From Perca fluviatilis (taxonomy: Eukaryota; Chordata; Actinopteri; Perciformes; Percidae), in the NCBI RefSeq assembly GCF_010015445.1, contig NC_053116.1:5097568-5161567 (forward strand): 64,000 bases of DNA. Reading direction: 5' to 3'. Below are positions 44,301 through 54,840 of this stretch, one piece after another. The position numbers were made by a program, and so were the translations under genes. Every line of letters starts with the position of its first letter. The first letter of the stretch is position 1. A model generated the notes under the pieces. The model was given only the letters and a program-made list of their open reading frames with translations, did no database searches and was not told where the DNA came from.

Positions 44301-44589
44301 ACAGTGGCAATTTAACAATAAAGATAATGGAACTATGACTAGAAATAATAGTTGCACAGCAGGGCATAGTAGGGCATAGCAGGGCATAGATTAGATCATA
44401 TCCTTTCCTTTTCTGTTTCTGAAACCTACCTACATGCCATTGTGTTTTCAACAATGTCCTACTGTCTTACAATCTGGTCTCTTACCACTAAGGAAATTAC
44501 TGAACCAATAGCATGACTATACAATCAAGCTCTCAAGATCCACAGTAATCTTCCAAAGTGGTCACACCATTGCATTGCACTCACACGCT

Positions 44590-44870
44590 CAAATGCTCTG
44601 ACTTACCAGAACTACATAAACAGCCACGCTATTGCATTTTATTTTCAGATTCAAAATAGCACTTCACCAACACTTGCTGTACTTCTCCCGACATAACATG
44701 AGACCAGTACGCCTACTAGGTCAGTCTCACAGGCATTCATTCCAGTCCCCCCATACAAAAACTATGGTCAGAAATCCTTTTTTCATACATACACCAAAAT
44801 TTGGAATGACAGATCAGAACACTACATCCATCACAAATTTCAAAAAGGCATACAAATAAAACTGTTCCTT
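44590..44870 (+). pseudogene. LINE reverse-transcriptase C-terminal remnant (CR1/L2-like)
   Basis: The frame reads SFQSPHTKTMVRNPFFIHTP, then KFGMTDQNTTSITNFKKAYK, degenerate relative to the 'R.....G..F....P..WN.LP..I....S...FK' tail of CR1/L2 polymerases. Only the tail is present. Confidence 0.5.
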
Positions 44871-45439
44871 CTCAACATTACGCTTGCACACATTGTTTGT
44901 TCATGTATTGTCCAAGTCTTGTTTGCTCTGTCTGTATTGTTGTTTTTAGTTGTTTGTCTAGCCCATGCTACAACCCAGTCTCACGTCAGTTCGTGATGGC
45001 ATCACGAAAATAAATTTATTATAACGTGATACCATCATGATATTGTGAAGATTTACGTGTTGGGGTCACGTTTTTTAAACTAATGTATTTCAATGGGAAG
45101 CATCTTACGTGATCACAGCACGAATCTTTCTGCCAGTCGGGCTGCAGCAGAGAAGCTGTATACAGCTTTGATATTATTGGTGTTTTTAGCCCAATAACCG
45201 CTGTTTTAATCAACATTTATTCACCAGATCTTATCACGGTTTATATGTATTTCTCCTATTTCGGCCAGGGAAGCTGGATTGCTTTGTTGTTTATTGATAT
45301 TTTTAAAACTATAACACTACTTATCTATTAACATTTATTTAGCTGTTATCATGGTATGCATTTCTTTATTTTAATAATATTATTTCGGTCTTATTACTGG
45401 TGAAATATTACAGTAAATAAGACAGAACAGTAGGCTAAG

Positions 45440-45721
45440 ATATGAGCCGAGCTCGCGCATTCAAAGCCGATGTCCCACAACTGTGCCAACCTGCCCCACG
45501 AACCTTAACAAACAGTGTTCCAGCCAATAATCGACAAGAAGGAGCTGGTTGAGCCATCACTGCAGCAGCGTATGTGGAGCCTGGGCTATCTATAGAGACC
45601 GCATTTTTTTACAGTGTGTTCAGGGGACAGGCAGCTAGCGGATAGTGAGGAGATGTTTGCTGTATGTGACAAAATATGTTGTAGCCTAAAAAACGCGTCA
45701 CATCACTTAGAGCACCTTTAA
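45440..45721. mobile_element. TTAA MITE (AAGGTGCTCTAAGTGATGTG end)
   Basis: The right end, on the minus strand: TTAAAGGTGCTCTAAGTGAT, with TTAA at 45718-45721. Its inner sequence (GTATGTGACAAAATATGTTG, CTAGCGGATAGTGAGGAGAT) matches the complement of 47990-48050 in the MITE at 47962. The left end is not resolved. Confidence 0.6.
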
Positions 45722-45894
45722 CTAGCGTCACGTGCAGCAATGTTTCTGTTGCCTGTAACATCTGTTTCGGCACAGGCAAGACAAGTGGCTCTGACAGAGG
45801 CAATGAAATCCACATTGCTATAAGGTCCGGTAGATACTGGTCGCTAAGGTACCTGTGCCGTATTAACACCAGGTCTCGGTACCCAACACTAGTG

Positions 45895-46345
45895 ATATCT
45901 CTTTATCAGTTGGAAAACTGCCATCTTACCTTACAGAACTACATTTTCATTAAGAGGGACGTTATGAGACTCGCTCTGCTGACTGGCTTTTACTTCATGT
46001 TTGGTCTGAACATGGTAAAACTGCTTTAAGTTTTAGTGCACCTGACTCTTGGAACAAAATACAGCACCTTAAAATTCAATCACTTGTGCCTTCTGTTTTT
46101 GGACCTCCAAACTTCTACTTGTAATGGCTTTACATAATCGTATTTATTTTGCATCCTGGTTGTCCTTATGTGTTTATCACATTGTTTTTCCTTTTAGGAA
46201 AAGTTTTAGTGTCTTACAATGGTGTTGATGCCTCTTTCTCTGTGTTGTTTTCTTTGTCTTTGTAACTTAATGCCATTGTGAAGGAGGGCTGCCCCTCAAC
46301 GATCTCTTGAGTATAAATAAAGGCTGAATGAATTAATGAATTCCA
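45895..46345 (+). pseudogene. L2-type LINE 3' end
   Basis: The frame HGKTALSFSAPDSWNKIQHL is the C-terminal signature of fish L2 polymerase. A stretch leading to AATAAAGGCTGAATGAATTA follows; the TGAATGAAT tail is typical of L2. 5'-truncated to about 450 bases, with frameshifts upstream. Confidence 0.75.
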
Positions 46346-47087
46346 AAAGTGATACCTGTTTTTTGCACAAATATTGGGTGTCAAAAATTGACATAAGTGA
46401 GCATGAGAAAGGCCATCATAAGAGTGACTAGAAAGAAGTTACAGTATATGTGGGCTGTATGGACCTTAATCTTTGCCTGAACTACTTCTGCGTTCTGTCA
46501 TTTTGTAACCGTACTTCCGTTTTAGAGCAGAAATACTATTTCTTTGCTTAGCATTGCCAGCTTTATCACCCTTTACTTGCCAAAAAAAAATTTAAATTAA
46601 TTAAAATAATGCCTTTTTGGAAATATACGCCGATGTTTTCAGAGCTAGAGGAGCTGCTGCTGGCTGTGTGAGAACCGCCAATCGGCATTCAAAAGCATAT
46701 GTCGACAGTATCTTTGTAATACTAATACTTCTACTCCTACGACTACTCCTACGACTACTACTACTGCTAATAATAATAATAATAATAATAATATAATAAT
46801 GGGAGGAAGGACTGAAGGAAAAAGGGATGACAGAAATAAAATTGCTAAATCACAAATGCATTCGGTGTAGTTTCTAATAAATATATAATATAGTAAAAAT
46901 ATATAATGTCATAATAATATTTAATGTTACACCGAGACAGTACAAAGTAATTAAACATGTCCTGTGAGTTCAATGCTAGTGTTTCCCATACATTGATTTA
47001 TTTATGTTGGCCAGCCCAGTATCAATGTTAACTGCCACATATTAATTTTCTATTATTTTTACTATTTTAAATGGGTAGTCTATAGCC
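46346..47087. other. Unassigned intergenic DNA with (TAA)n microsatellite
   Basis: A (TAA)n tract at 46768-46798 is preceded by a CTACTCCTACGACTACTAC run. The rest is AT-rich without recognisable features. Confidence 0.6.
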
Positions 47088-47305
47088 ACGACGTTCCACT
47101 TCCGGGATTGCTCTCGTTCTGCCAGAAATTCTGCTGGATGTCACTCTTTCGTTTTCGTATGTCCCATCACCTTCCCCTTTCTTTGTGTTGGTGTTCTAAA
47201 CTCAGGTGGATGTATGAGGACTGTGGTTAACTGCTCCTCAGATTTCTACAGGGTAAATCCAGACAGCTAGCTAGACTATCTGTCCAATCTGAGACAGAGT
47301 TTCAA
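47088..47305. repeat. Dispersed repeat, copy 2
   Basis: CACGACGTTCCACTTCCGGG through CAGGGTAAATCCAGACAGC, matching the repeat at 15762-16190 over most of its length in the same orientation. It is shorter here. Confidence 0.7.
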
Positions 47306-47726
47306 TTACCTGGCTGTAACAACCAAAATTCAGCCAACAAAAACCCCAGCACCGCAGTGCCAATGGCAGTGACATAAAGTTTGCCAATCCAATGGATCAA
47401 TGCTGATCCAAGTCGTGCTGTCCAGGATCAGATCGCGTGTACCTTGCTGCTGCTGCTACTGGGGTTTGAGCTGGCTGAATTCGAGTTGCTGAAGATGCTA
47501 ACTGAAGGTATGTGTTCCCCCCAAATGTCAGCTACCATCACAAATACAATCTAATTCTGTGGAGACACTGTGTACTGTTAAACCATCAGACCGCCCACAT
47601 GGTAGATGCTAAATGTTTCCATTGATTAGAACGCCAATTAGCACTAACACTGTGCTAACCGGAAGAACGAATACAATTGTGTTTGAACCGAAAGAACAAA
47701 AGTGGGCGGGGCAGCACAAGGTCAAT
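47306..47726. other. Unassigned intergenic DNA
   Basis: No recognisable gene or repeat; a short (GCT)n run at 47447-47458. Confidence 0.4.
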
Positions 47727-48522
47727 GGCCCTCATTTATCAATGTTCGTATCACACCAGTCAGAGCGTAAGAATGGTGGTAATGGTGATAAATGCAGCGG
47801 CTGGAAACAATCGTAATTTAAATATCACGCCCCAATATATTCTCGGTTTTGAGGCCTCGCCCCTACAATTTATGACATGGCAAGATGTGAAGATTGAAAC
47901 CCTGATATCTCAGGTTCATTTGACCTAATGTCTGTACTATTTGGCAGCCTTAAAACTGTTATTAAAGGTACTCTAAGCGATGTCACGCTACAACATTCTT
48001 TGTCACATACAGCAAACATCTCCTCACTATCCGCGAGCTGCCGGTTCCCTAAACACACTGTAAAAAAAGTGGTCTCTGTAGACAGCCTAGGGTCCACACA
48101 CGCCAACAAAAACAAAGTGGTCCAACCTGGGGGGTATTCCATCAACGTAGCTAAGAATTGCCAGACTTAGGTGTAAGCTTGAAGCTTGACTAAGCTCCAC
48201 TTCCCAATCTAGCTCCAAGTCGTTCCATCAAGTGAAATCAGCTGGCTCCACTTGACACTTAGTCAAGCCTCACCTGTTAAGCCTCAACTTGTGCACGCCC
48301 ACAGGGAAAATAAAAAGCCCATTTTAGTCGAGAACGAAAACTGTCTAAAATGCCGAAAAGCAAGGGAAAAGAGCGTGCAGAAATGTTCTCCGCAGCGGAA
48401 CAAACCCTCCTCATGGAGGTATATGAGGATTACAGCCACATAATCTGAAAGAAGGGCAATACCGCGACAATCAATAAAGCGAGGGATGTGGCGTGGCAGA
48501 ATATTGCCGACAGGCTGAATGC

Positions 48523-49127
48523 GTAAGTGATAAAGAAATTTAAGTATTTCAGCATCATCATGTTTTATAAATCCCCCATCAAAAGGCCAAAATATATGTA
48601 GACAATAATCTACCAATTGATTTCTTGATGGTTTTTGTTTTAAACTAATCAATTATGTGGACCTATTAATGCAACCAAATCCCTAAAATTAAAAGGAAAA
48701 TCCCCAAAGAACAAAAAGACAGCCCTAATAAGTAACATTCATATGAACATAATTAAAATAGCATTATTGTTTCACTGCAATTTATGTAAAATTCTCCATA
48801 TTTTATCATTTGGCAGCCCTAGTAGTAATGTTAGAAAGTGATATTCATCACATTTATCAACTGATTGTTATGCAAATCGATGGGATAGCTTTAATTTATT
48901 TCCTGCATTATTATTTATCTAGAATCATTTAGCAAATCAAGCAATGCTATGGAGATGAGGACCCCTGTTACAATAACTAAGTGAATGCAGGTTACAGCAA
49001 ATCAATCATCTATCTCCCATCAATCGGAGGCCCTAACCCTTGTTACATCAAAAGAATGATGATCTCTTTAAATTGCCTCTATGTATGAAATGTGCCAGAG
49101 GGCAGACATGGTCTGTGTCCTTCACAG
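48523..49127. other. Intron 1 of the Harbinger SANT gene
   Basis: AT-rich; nothing further recognised. Confidence 0.55.
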
Positions 49128-49183
49128 TTATGTCTCAACAGAATCAATCTCAGTAGCCAGAGGAGGCCCGGCCACCAGGTCAA

Positions 49184-49189
49184 AATATA

Positions 49190-49225
<36 letters not shown>

Positions 49226-49263
49226 TGTATATATATATATGTGTATATATATATGTATATATA

Positions 49264-49333
<70 letters not shown>
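49184..49333. repeat. Microsatellite (TATG)n/(TA)n
   Basis: Begins in TATATATATATGTATG and ends in a long pure TA tract. It starts directly at the end of the remnant of exon 2 of the SANT gene. Confidence 0.97.
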
Positions 49334-49336
<3 letters not shown>

Positions 49337-49775
49337 CATATAGCAGAACATTGCATGCTAATCTGTTCCATAATGTAATGTGAAATATTATCGTCAAAAT
49401 AGATGACTGGCTATGAATATATACATGTCTTGCAGCCACCAGAAAGCAGACTGCATCCATGGGTACTGGTGGGGGACCGCCGCCGGAGGAGCTCACACCA
49501 GCTGAGATCCTGGCCCTTGGGATAAATAAGGGGCCCAAGATAGTTGGGATCAAGGGGGGGGGGAGCTCCTCCAACCCTGTGACCCCAGAGATCTGGGCCC
49601 CATATGTTGAAGGTATTGTCAATCACTGCCCCGATTCTGGTGACAGACCCTTATTAGGGATAACTAACTATGCACCTGTGTGTCCGATAGTGACAGGAGA
49701 TCAAATTATTCTCCTTGACCCACCACAAGTGCACATTGAGGATGCAGCCGGGACCCAAGTCGACTCAGTAGGTCC

Positions 49776-50465
49776 AGACTGGTCTCACTGAATTCCGTAA
49801 AATGGGCACGGACTGGTAACAGTTCATTCCGTGGTGGTGGTACGGAATGTGTGAAAATTCCGTGTGGCCACCATGGAAAACAATGCCAATGTAAAGTCAA
49901 TGAGAAGATGACATAGCACGGTAGTGAGCAGCATGTAAGGCCGGAATTCCACATCAGGACACTGGTTGGGGTGGTGGATGGGTAAAACACAGGACTTTCA
50001 CCCAGGAGACCGGAGTTTGCGTCCCGTGTGTGGCCTTTGTCAGTTGTGTTTTTTTTTTTTTTTTTTATATATATATAAGCATGTCCCGCGTGTGTCACAG
50101 AACCGTAAGCCCACCCACGACCTTTTCCTGTACCCAACCGCTCCGTTGTTCTTGCGTGTCACGTAAGCATGTCCCGCATGTGTCTCAGAACCGTAAGCCC
50201 ACCCACGACCTTTTCCTGAACCCAACCGCTCCGTTGTTCTTGCGTGTCACGTAAGCCCGTGTTTCTTTTTCGGCAATCCGTGTTCATTTCACGGAATTCT
50301 TCCGTGAGCCCATCACGGAATTTGACGATCTGTTGGCGATCCGTGTTCATTTAACGGAATTATTCCGTGGCAGTTTAACAGATTTTGTTGCAATTCCGTG
50401 AAACTGCCACGGATTTAGAGTTAAGAGCCCGTGTTCATTTTACGGAATTCTGTGAGATCAGGTTG
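49776..50465. mobile_element. DNA element with 8-bp duplication and tRNA-like module
   Basis: Perfect 8-bp duplication GTAGGTCC (49768-49775 and 50466-50473). Ends AGACTGGTCTCACTGAATTCC and, on the minus strand, CAACCTGATCTCACAGAATTC. The subterminal GGAATT/CCGTG motifs (e.g. TTCCGTGAAACTGCCACGG) recur many times. Inside, 49955-50030 is a tRNA-like stretch (GGTGGATGGGTAAAACAC, GACTTTCACCCAGGAGACC, GGAGTTTGCGTCCC), then a poly-T/TA tract and an 88-bp tandem duplication (50077-50252). No coding frame. Confidence 0.88.
50077..50252. repeat. Tandem duplication, two 88-bp units
   Basis: AAGCATGTCCCGCGTGTGTC through CTTGCGTGTCACGT occurs twice in a row with few differences. Confidence 0.92.
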
Positions 50466-51182
50466 GTAGGTCCTAACCTGTTGAAACATTGCACTACATG
50501 CAGTCAGCCCCCTCCCTTTCCCCCATTAACTGTTGTTTCTCTATTTGCAGGGAGAAGGCCCAAGCCAACAGCCACATGATGATGATGACTAGGACGAATA
50601 TTGAAACGCTCACCGGTCGAGACAGTGAGCTCCAAGATGTAAGCCTAATCATTAATGTACTGGTTGTGTTTGAAATGTTAAAATCACACCTTAATAATGT
50701 ACCACACACCCTCCTGCAGGAACCTAGGCCTTCCCCAGCTGGCAAGAGGACTACATCTGCTGGACAAAGTGAAGTGAGTAGCCATTCCCTTTTACCCACC
50801 ATTAACTGCATAGTTGGTTGCACTGACACATTAAGTCATCATAGGACATCCGTGCAATTTATAAGCGGTATCTCCTCCATGCAACGGAGTATAAGAGGCT
50901 AAAGATTAAGAAGATCAAACTTGAGATCAGGAAGATGGAAAAGGATGTAAGTATGAATCCAAATGCACAGCAAAAGGTCATTGTTCTTACTGTAGTTAAT
51001 GTTCCATTCTGTCTCCACAGCCTGACCTGCGTGACCCACCAACATAACATTCAAATGTTTCAACACTACTATGTCCTGTCTCACTTAGTCAGAGAAACTG
51101 AACTTTGGTTTTGATTGATATGACATGCAGTAAATTGTAGAAAAAGATTCTAAAAATGGATTTAAGAATGGAGCTCTTCAAA

Positions 51183-52738
51183 TTAAGCAAAATGTGCATC
51201 CCTATAGAGGTCCCTCACGGCCCTCCCATCCATGTCCTCTGGCATGGGATTGGGGTCCTCCCATCTCTCCTCCAGTGTGACGTCCAGGAGCCTCTCCCTG
51301 CGGATGGTTGCGATATTATGGAGGTTGGCGCAGGCCACCATGATATCGCAGGCACGTTCTGGAGCAACCCTCAGGTATTTCAGACACTGGAACCTGTAGG
51401 TATTGGAGCAAAAAGACATTTGAAACTGTAGGGTTGTCTGGGCAGTATTGTAGTTTGAAGGCTATTATCTGAATATGAGGCTGAACCTGGACTTTAGTTG
51501 GCCAAAAACCATCTCAATTCGTGCCCTGGTGGAATTGAGGGCACCGTTAAAGGCCTCCTCTGCCTCAGTCCCTGGATCGCTGTATGGCGTTAAAAGGTAA
51601 GGAAGACAGGGAAAACCGCTGTCTCCAAGGAGGATACCTTCAAACTCCCCTGCAGGGTGAGAAAGGAATGAATGTCATGTACGTGACATGACACATTGAA
51701 ACATAATGAATGTTAATTTTAAGATATTCTCTTACTTTGAGCAAGCCTCTGTGCCACTGAGCTTGACCTGAAGATTCTGGCACCATGTACCCCCCCAGGC
51801 CATTTTGCCTTGATGTTTGTGATTAAATAATTGGCATCACAGATCATCTGTCAGCATGTAGGGTAACAATCAGTTATGCTTGAGACTACTGTTGGGACAA
51901 TCATGGCTTCAGTAGTAGGCTACATACCTGTACATTCAGACTGTGGTGATTTCTGGTCCAGATGGGGCCAAAATTCTCACATGGCTGCAATCAATGCAGC
52001 CAAGGACATTGGGGAAGCCTATGTGGAAAAATGAAGGTACAACATCATCAACCTGTGGGCCACTTTACACTTTCCATCAAATGCATTTGAATGTCACAAA
52101 CCTGCAATTGCATAGAATGTCTCCTTGATCCGCTGTGGGTCATGATGGCCAGGGAAGGTGATGTAGATGTTAAGGAACTGCTCAAGGGCCAGGTAGACTG
52201 CTCTTACCTGTAATGTGGTTGCTCTGTGTCATGTTTAATGTATAAATATGAAAGATAACTATGGAAATTACTTTATTTAAATAAGTATATTACTTCATTG
52301 CCATCTGTCTCTGTTTCCAATTAGTCATGGCCTATGGCAATATGACATCATGGACACCCTCATGTGATAATCACAAATGAATAGAGTACATATAATTGTT
52401 ACCTCTCTGCAAATAGTTGCCTTGCTTAACTTCTCAGCATCACCAACACTGTAGAGAAATGTACCGCTGGCAAAGAACCGCAGTGCAATACAGACTGACT
52501 GCACAGTGGTCAGAGACTGGCTGCGGCAAGTGACCCTCATAATGTGTGGTTCAAGCAAACTGCATAAATACACAATGCTTTGCCTGCTGAACCGGTACCT
52601 CTCCCACAGGTACGCAGCTGTGTGGGTCAACGGGTTGATCCTGTCCTGGAGGACCCTTGGTGCTGGTGGTGGTCGGAAGGCCCGTTGAGTTATCCGGGCC
52701 TCTTCATTCACTGGGTTGTCAATGAATGGGCATGCCAT
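51183..52738 (-). pseudogene. HARBI1-like Harbinger transposase, six exons, nearly intact
   Basis: Minus-strand exons: 52738-52403 (MACPFIDNPVNEEARITQRA), 52207-52102 (VRAVYLALEQFLNIYITFPG), 52018-51928 (GFPNVLGCIDCSHVRI), 51847-51736 (ICDANYLITNIKAKWPGGVH), 51649-51469 (FEGILLGDSGFPCLPYLLTP, ARIEMVFGQLKSRF) and 51393-51183 (ACDIMVACANLHNIATIRRE). Catalytic triad by family alignment: D in GCIDCSH, D in LLGDSGFPC, E in ARIEMVFG. About 346 residues, normal for HARBI1. Lesions: one base lost in exon 3 after LAPSGP, and the intron-5 donor GT is AT at 51468-51467. Function: DDE endonuclease and strand transfer for the element 48130-55145. Confidence 0.92.
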
Positions 52739-52932
52739 GTTGGAATGTCTCACTCAGTCTCTCTTTCTCTTTGTCTCTCTGTGTCCCTCTCTCTCTCTTG
52801 AATGCACTGCTTAAATGTCTTGGCCTTTGTCAATTGACCTCAATTGGCTTTGGCTTTGCCAGCCAATAGGAGGCAAGGAGGGTGTTTGGGGGTGGAGATT
52901 GGAGGGCATTTACATCTAATTGGTTTGGTGTA
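52739..52932. other. 5' flank of the HARBI1 gene
   Basis: A (CT)-rich tract at 52752-52799 and a CAATTGG-containing stretch; presumably the promoter side of the transposase gene, but no clear box. Confidence 0.4.
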
Positions 52933-54562
52933 CAGTGCCTTGCGAAAGTATTCGGCCCCCTTGAACGTTTCGACCTTTTGCCACATTTCAGGCCTCAAAC
53001 ATAAAGATATAAATCTGTAATTTTTTGTGAAGAATCAACAACAAGTGGGTCCCAATTATGAAGTGGAACGAAATTCATTGGCTATTTCAAACTTTTTTAA
53101 CAAATAAAAAACTGAAAAAGTGGGCGCGCAAAATTATTCAGCCCCTTTACTTTCAGTGTAGCAAACTCTCTCCAGAAGTTCAGTTGAGGATCTCTGAATG
53201 ATCCAATGTTGACCTAAATGACTAATGATGATAAATAGAATCCAGCTGTGTGTAATCAAGTCTCCGTATAAATGCACCTGCTCTGTGATAGTCTCAGAGG
53301 TCCGTGTAAAGCGCAGAGAGCATCATGAAGAACAAGGAACACACCAGGCAGGTCCGAGATACTGTTGTGGAGAAGTTTAAAGCCGGATTTGGATACAAAA
53401 AGATTTCGCAAGCTTTAAAAATCCCAAGGAGCACTGTGCAAGCGATAATATTGAAATGGAAGGAGTATCAGACCACTACAAATCTACGAAGACCCGGCCG
53501 TCCCTCTAAACTTTCAGCTCATACAATGAGAAGACTGATCAGAGATGCAGCCAAGAGGCCCATGATCACTCTGGATGAACTGCAGAGATCTACAGCTGAG
53601 GCGGGAGACTCTGTCCATAGGACAACAATCAGTCGTATACTGCACAAATCTGGCCTTTATGGAAGAGTGGCAAGAAGAAAGCCATTTCTTAAAGATATCC
53701 ATAAAAAGTGTTGTTTAAAGTTTGCCAAAAGCCACCTGGGAGACACACCAAACATGTGGAAGAAGGTGCTGTGGTCAGATGAAACCAAAATCGAACTTTT
53801 GGCAACAATGCATAACGTTATGTTTGGCGTAAAAGCAACACAGCTCATCACCCTGAACACACCATCCCCACTGTCAAACATGGTGGTGGCAGCATCATGG
53901 TTTGGGCCTGCTTTTCTTCAGCAGGGACAGGGAAGATGGTTAAAATTGATGGGAAGATGGATGGAGCCAAATACAGGACCATTCTGGAAGAAAACCTGAT
54001 GGAGTCTGCAAAAGACCTGAGACTGGGACGGAGATTTGTCTTCCAACAAGACAATGATCCAAAACATAAAGCAAAATCTACAATGGAATGGTTCACAAAT
54101 AAACATATCCAGGTGTTAGAATGGCCAAGTCAAAGTCCAGACCTGAATCCAATCGAGAATCTGTGGAAAGAACTGAAAACTGCTGTTCACAAACGCTCTC
54201 CATCCAACCTCACTGAGCTCGAGCTGTTTTGCAAGGAGGAATGGGCAAAAATGTCAGTCTCCGATGTGCAAAACTGATAGAGACATACCCCAAGCGAATT
54301 TACAGCTGTAATCGCAGCAAAAGGTGGCGCTACAAAGTATTAACTTAAGGGGGCTGAATAATTTTGCACGCCCAATATTTCAGTTTTTTATTTGTTTAAA
54401 AGGTTTGAAATATCCAATAAATTTCGTTCCACTTCATGATTGTGTCCCACTTGTTGTTGATTCTTCACAAAAAATTACAGTTTTATATCTTTATGTTTGA
54501 GGCCTGAAATGTGGCAAAAGGTCGAAAAGTTCAAGGGGGCCGAATACTTTCGCAAGGCACTG
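52933..54562 (+). mobile_element. Tc1-like transposon, copy 2
   Basis: TA duplications at 52931-52932 and 54563-54564. Ends CAGTGCCTTGCGAAAGTATT and complement, with inverted repeats of about 220 bp. 1630 bp. Opposite orientation to copy 1 (34274-35904). Inserted upstream of the HARBI1 gene, inside the Harbinger. Confidence 0.96.
53325..54277 (+). pseudogene. Tc1 transposase, frameshifted (copy 2)
   Basis: ATG at 53325; same motifs and order as copy 1 (helix-turn-helix, RRPGRPSKLS, WSDETKIEL, QQDNDPKHKAKS, SPDLNPIENLWKELK). The frame breaks at the same GAACTTTTGGCAAC site, one base short, so both copies share this lesion. Differences from copy 1 include HKKCCLKFAKSHL against HKSVGRLKFAESHL. 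The stop is at 54277. Confidence 0.95.
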
Positions 54563-54564
54563 TA

Positions 54565-54840
54565 CATATTCAATCTTTCATTTTCAATGCTTCAATTTCC
54601 TTTTATTATATTTTGTTTGCTAATTAGTTTAATTTTGTATTTATTTGTGTCTTATTTTTTATTATATTTTATTTTCGTGATAATGTTCTTTAATGTACTT
54701 ATAGATAATATATGATTATTAGTATAAATAATAAAACAAAATATTATATATTTTATGTTTTACATATTATTTTATCATTCCATGACAGTTGTGTGACTCT
54801 GTTTCTGTCTATTGGACATTCTTTGATCATAGATGTTGCT
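54565..54840. other. AT-rich Harbinger interior
   Basis: Very AT-rich; no frame of interest. Confidence 0.5.

Larger units (their letters stand above)
48350..51047 (+). pseudogene. SANT/Myb-like accessory protein of the Harbinger
   Basis: Exons: 48350-48522 (MPKSKGKERAEMFSAAEQTL, LMEVYEDYSHII), about 49128-49190 ([17 protein letters not shown], then overwritten by a microsatellite), 49436-49767 ([18 protein letters not shown]), 50551-50638, 50720-50773, 50845-50946 (DIRAIYKRYLLHATEYKRL, KIKLEIRKMEKD) and 51021-51047 (PDLRDPPT, stop). Donor and acceptor sites are canonical. Lesions: TGA at 48446-48448, the microsatellite in exon 2, and a stop plus frameshift in exon 4. The domain order (SANT, Pro-rich middle, acidic run, C-terminal coiled coil) is that of Harbinger Myb-like proteins, which help the transposase bind DNA and enter the nucleus. 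Confidence 0.8.

Noticed and set aside
49079..49383. Open frames of [14 protein letters not shown] type on both strands
   Set aside because: Translations of the (TA)n/(TATG)n microsatellite, not genes.
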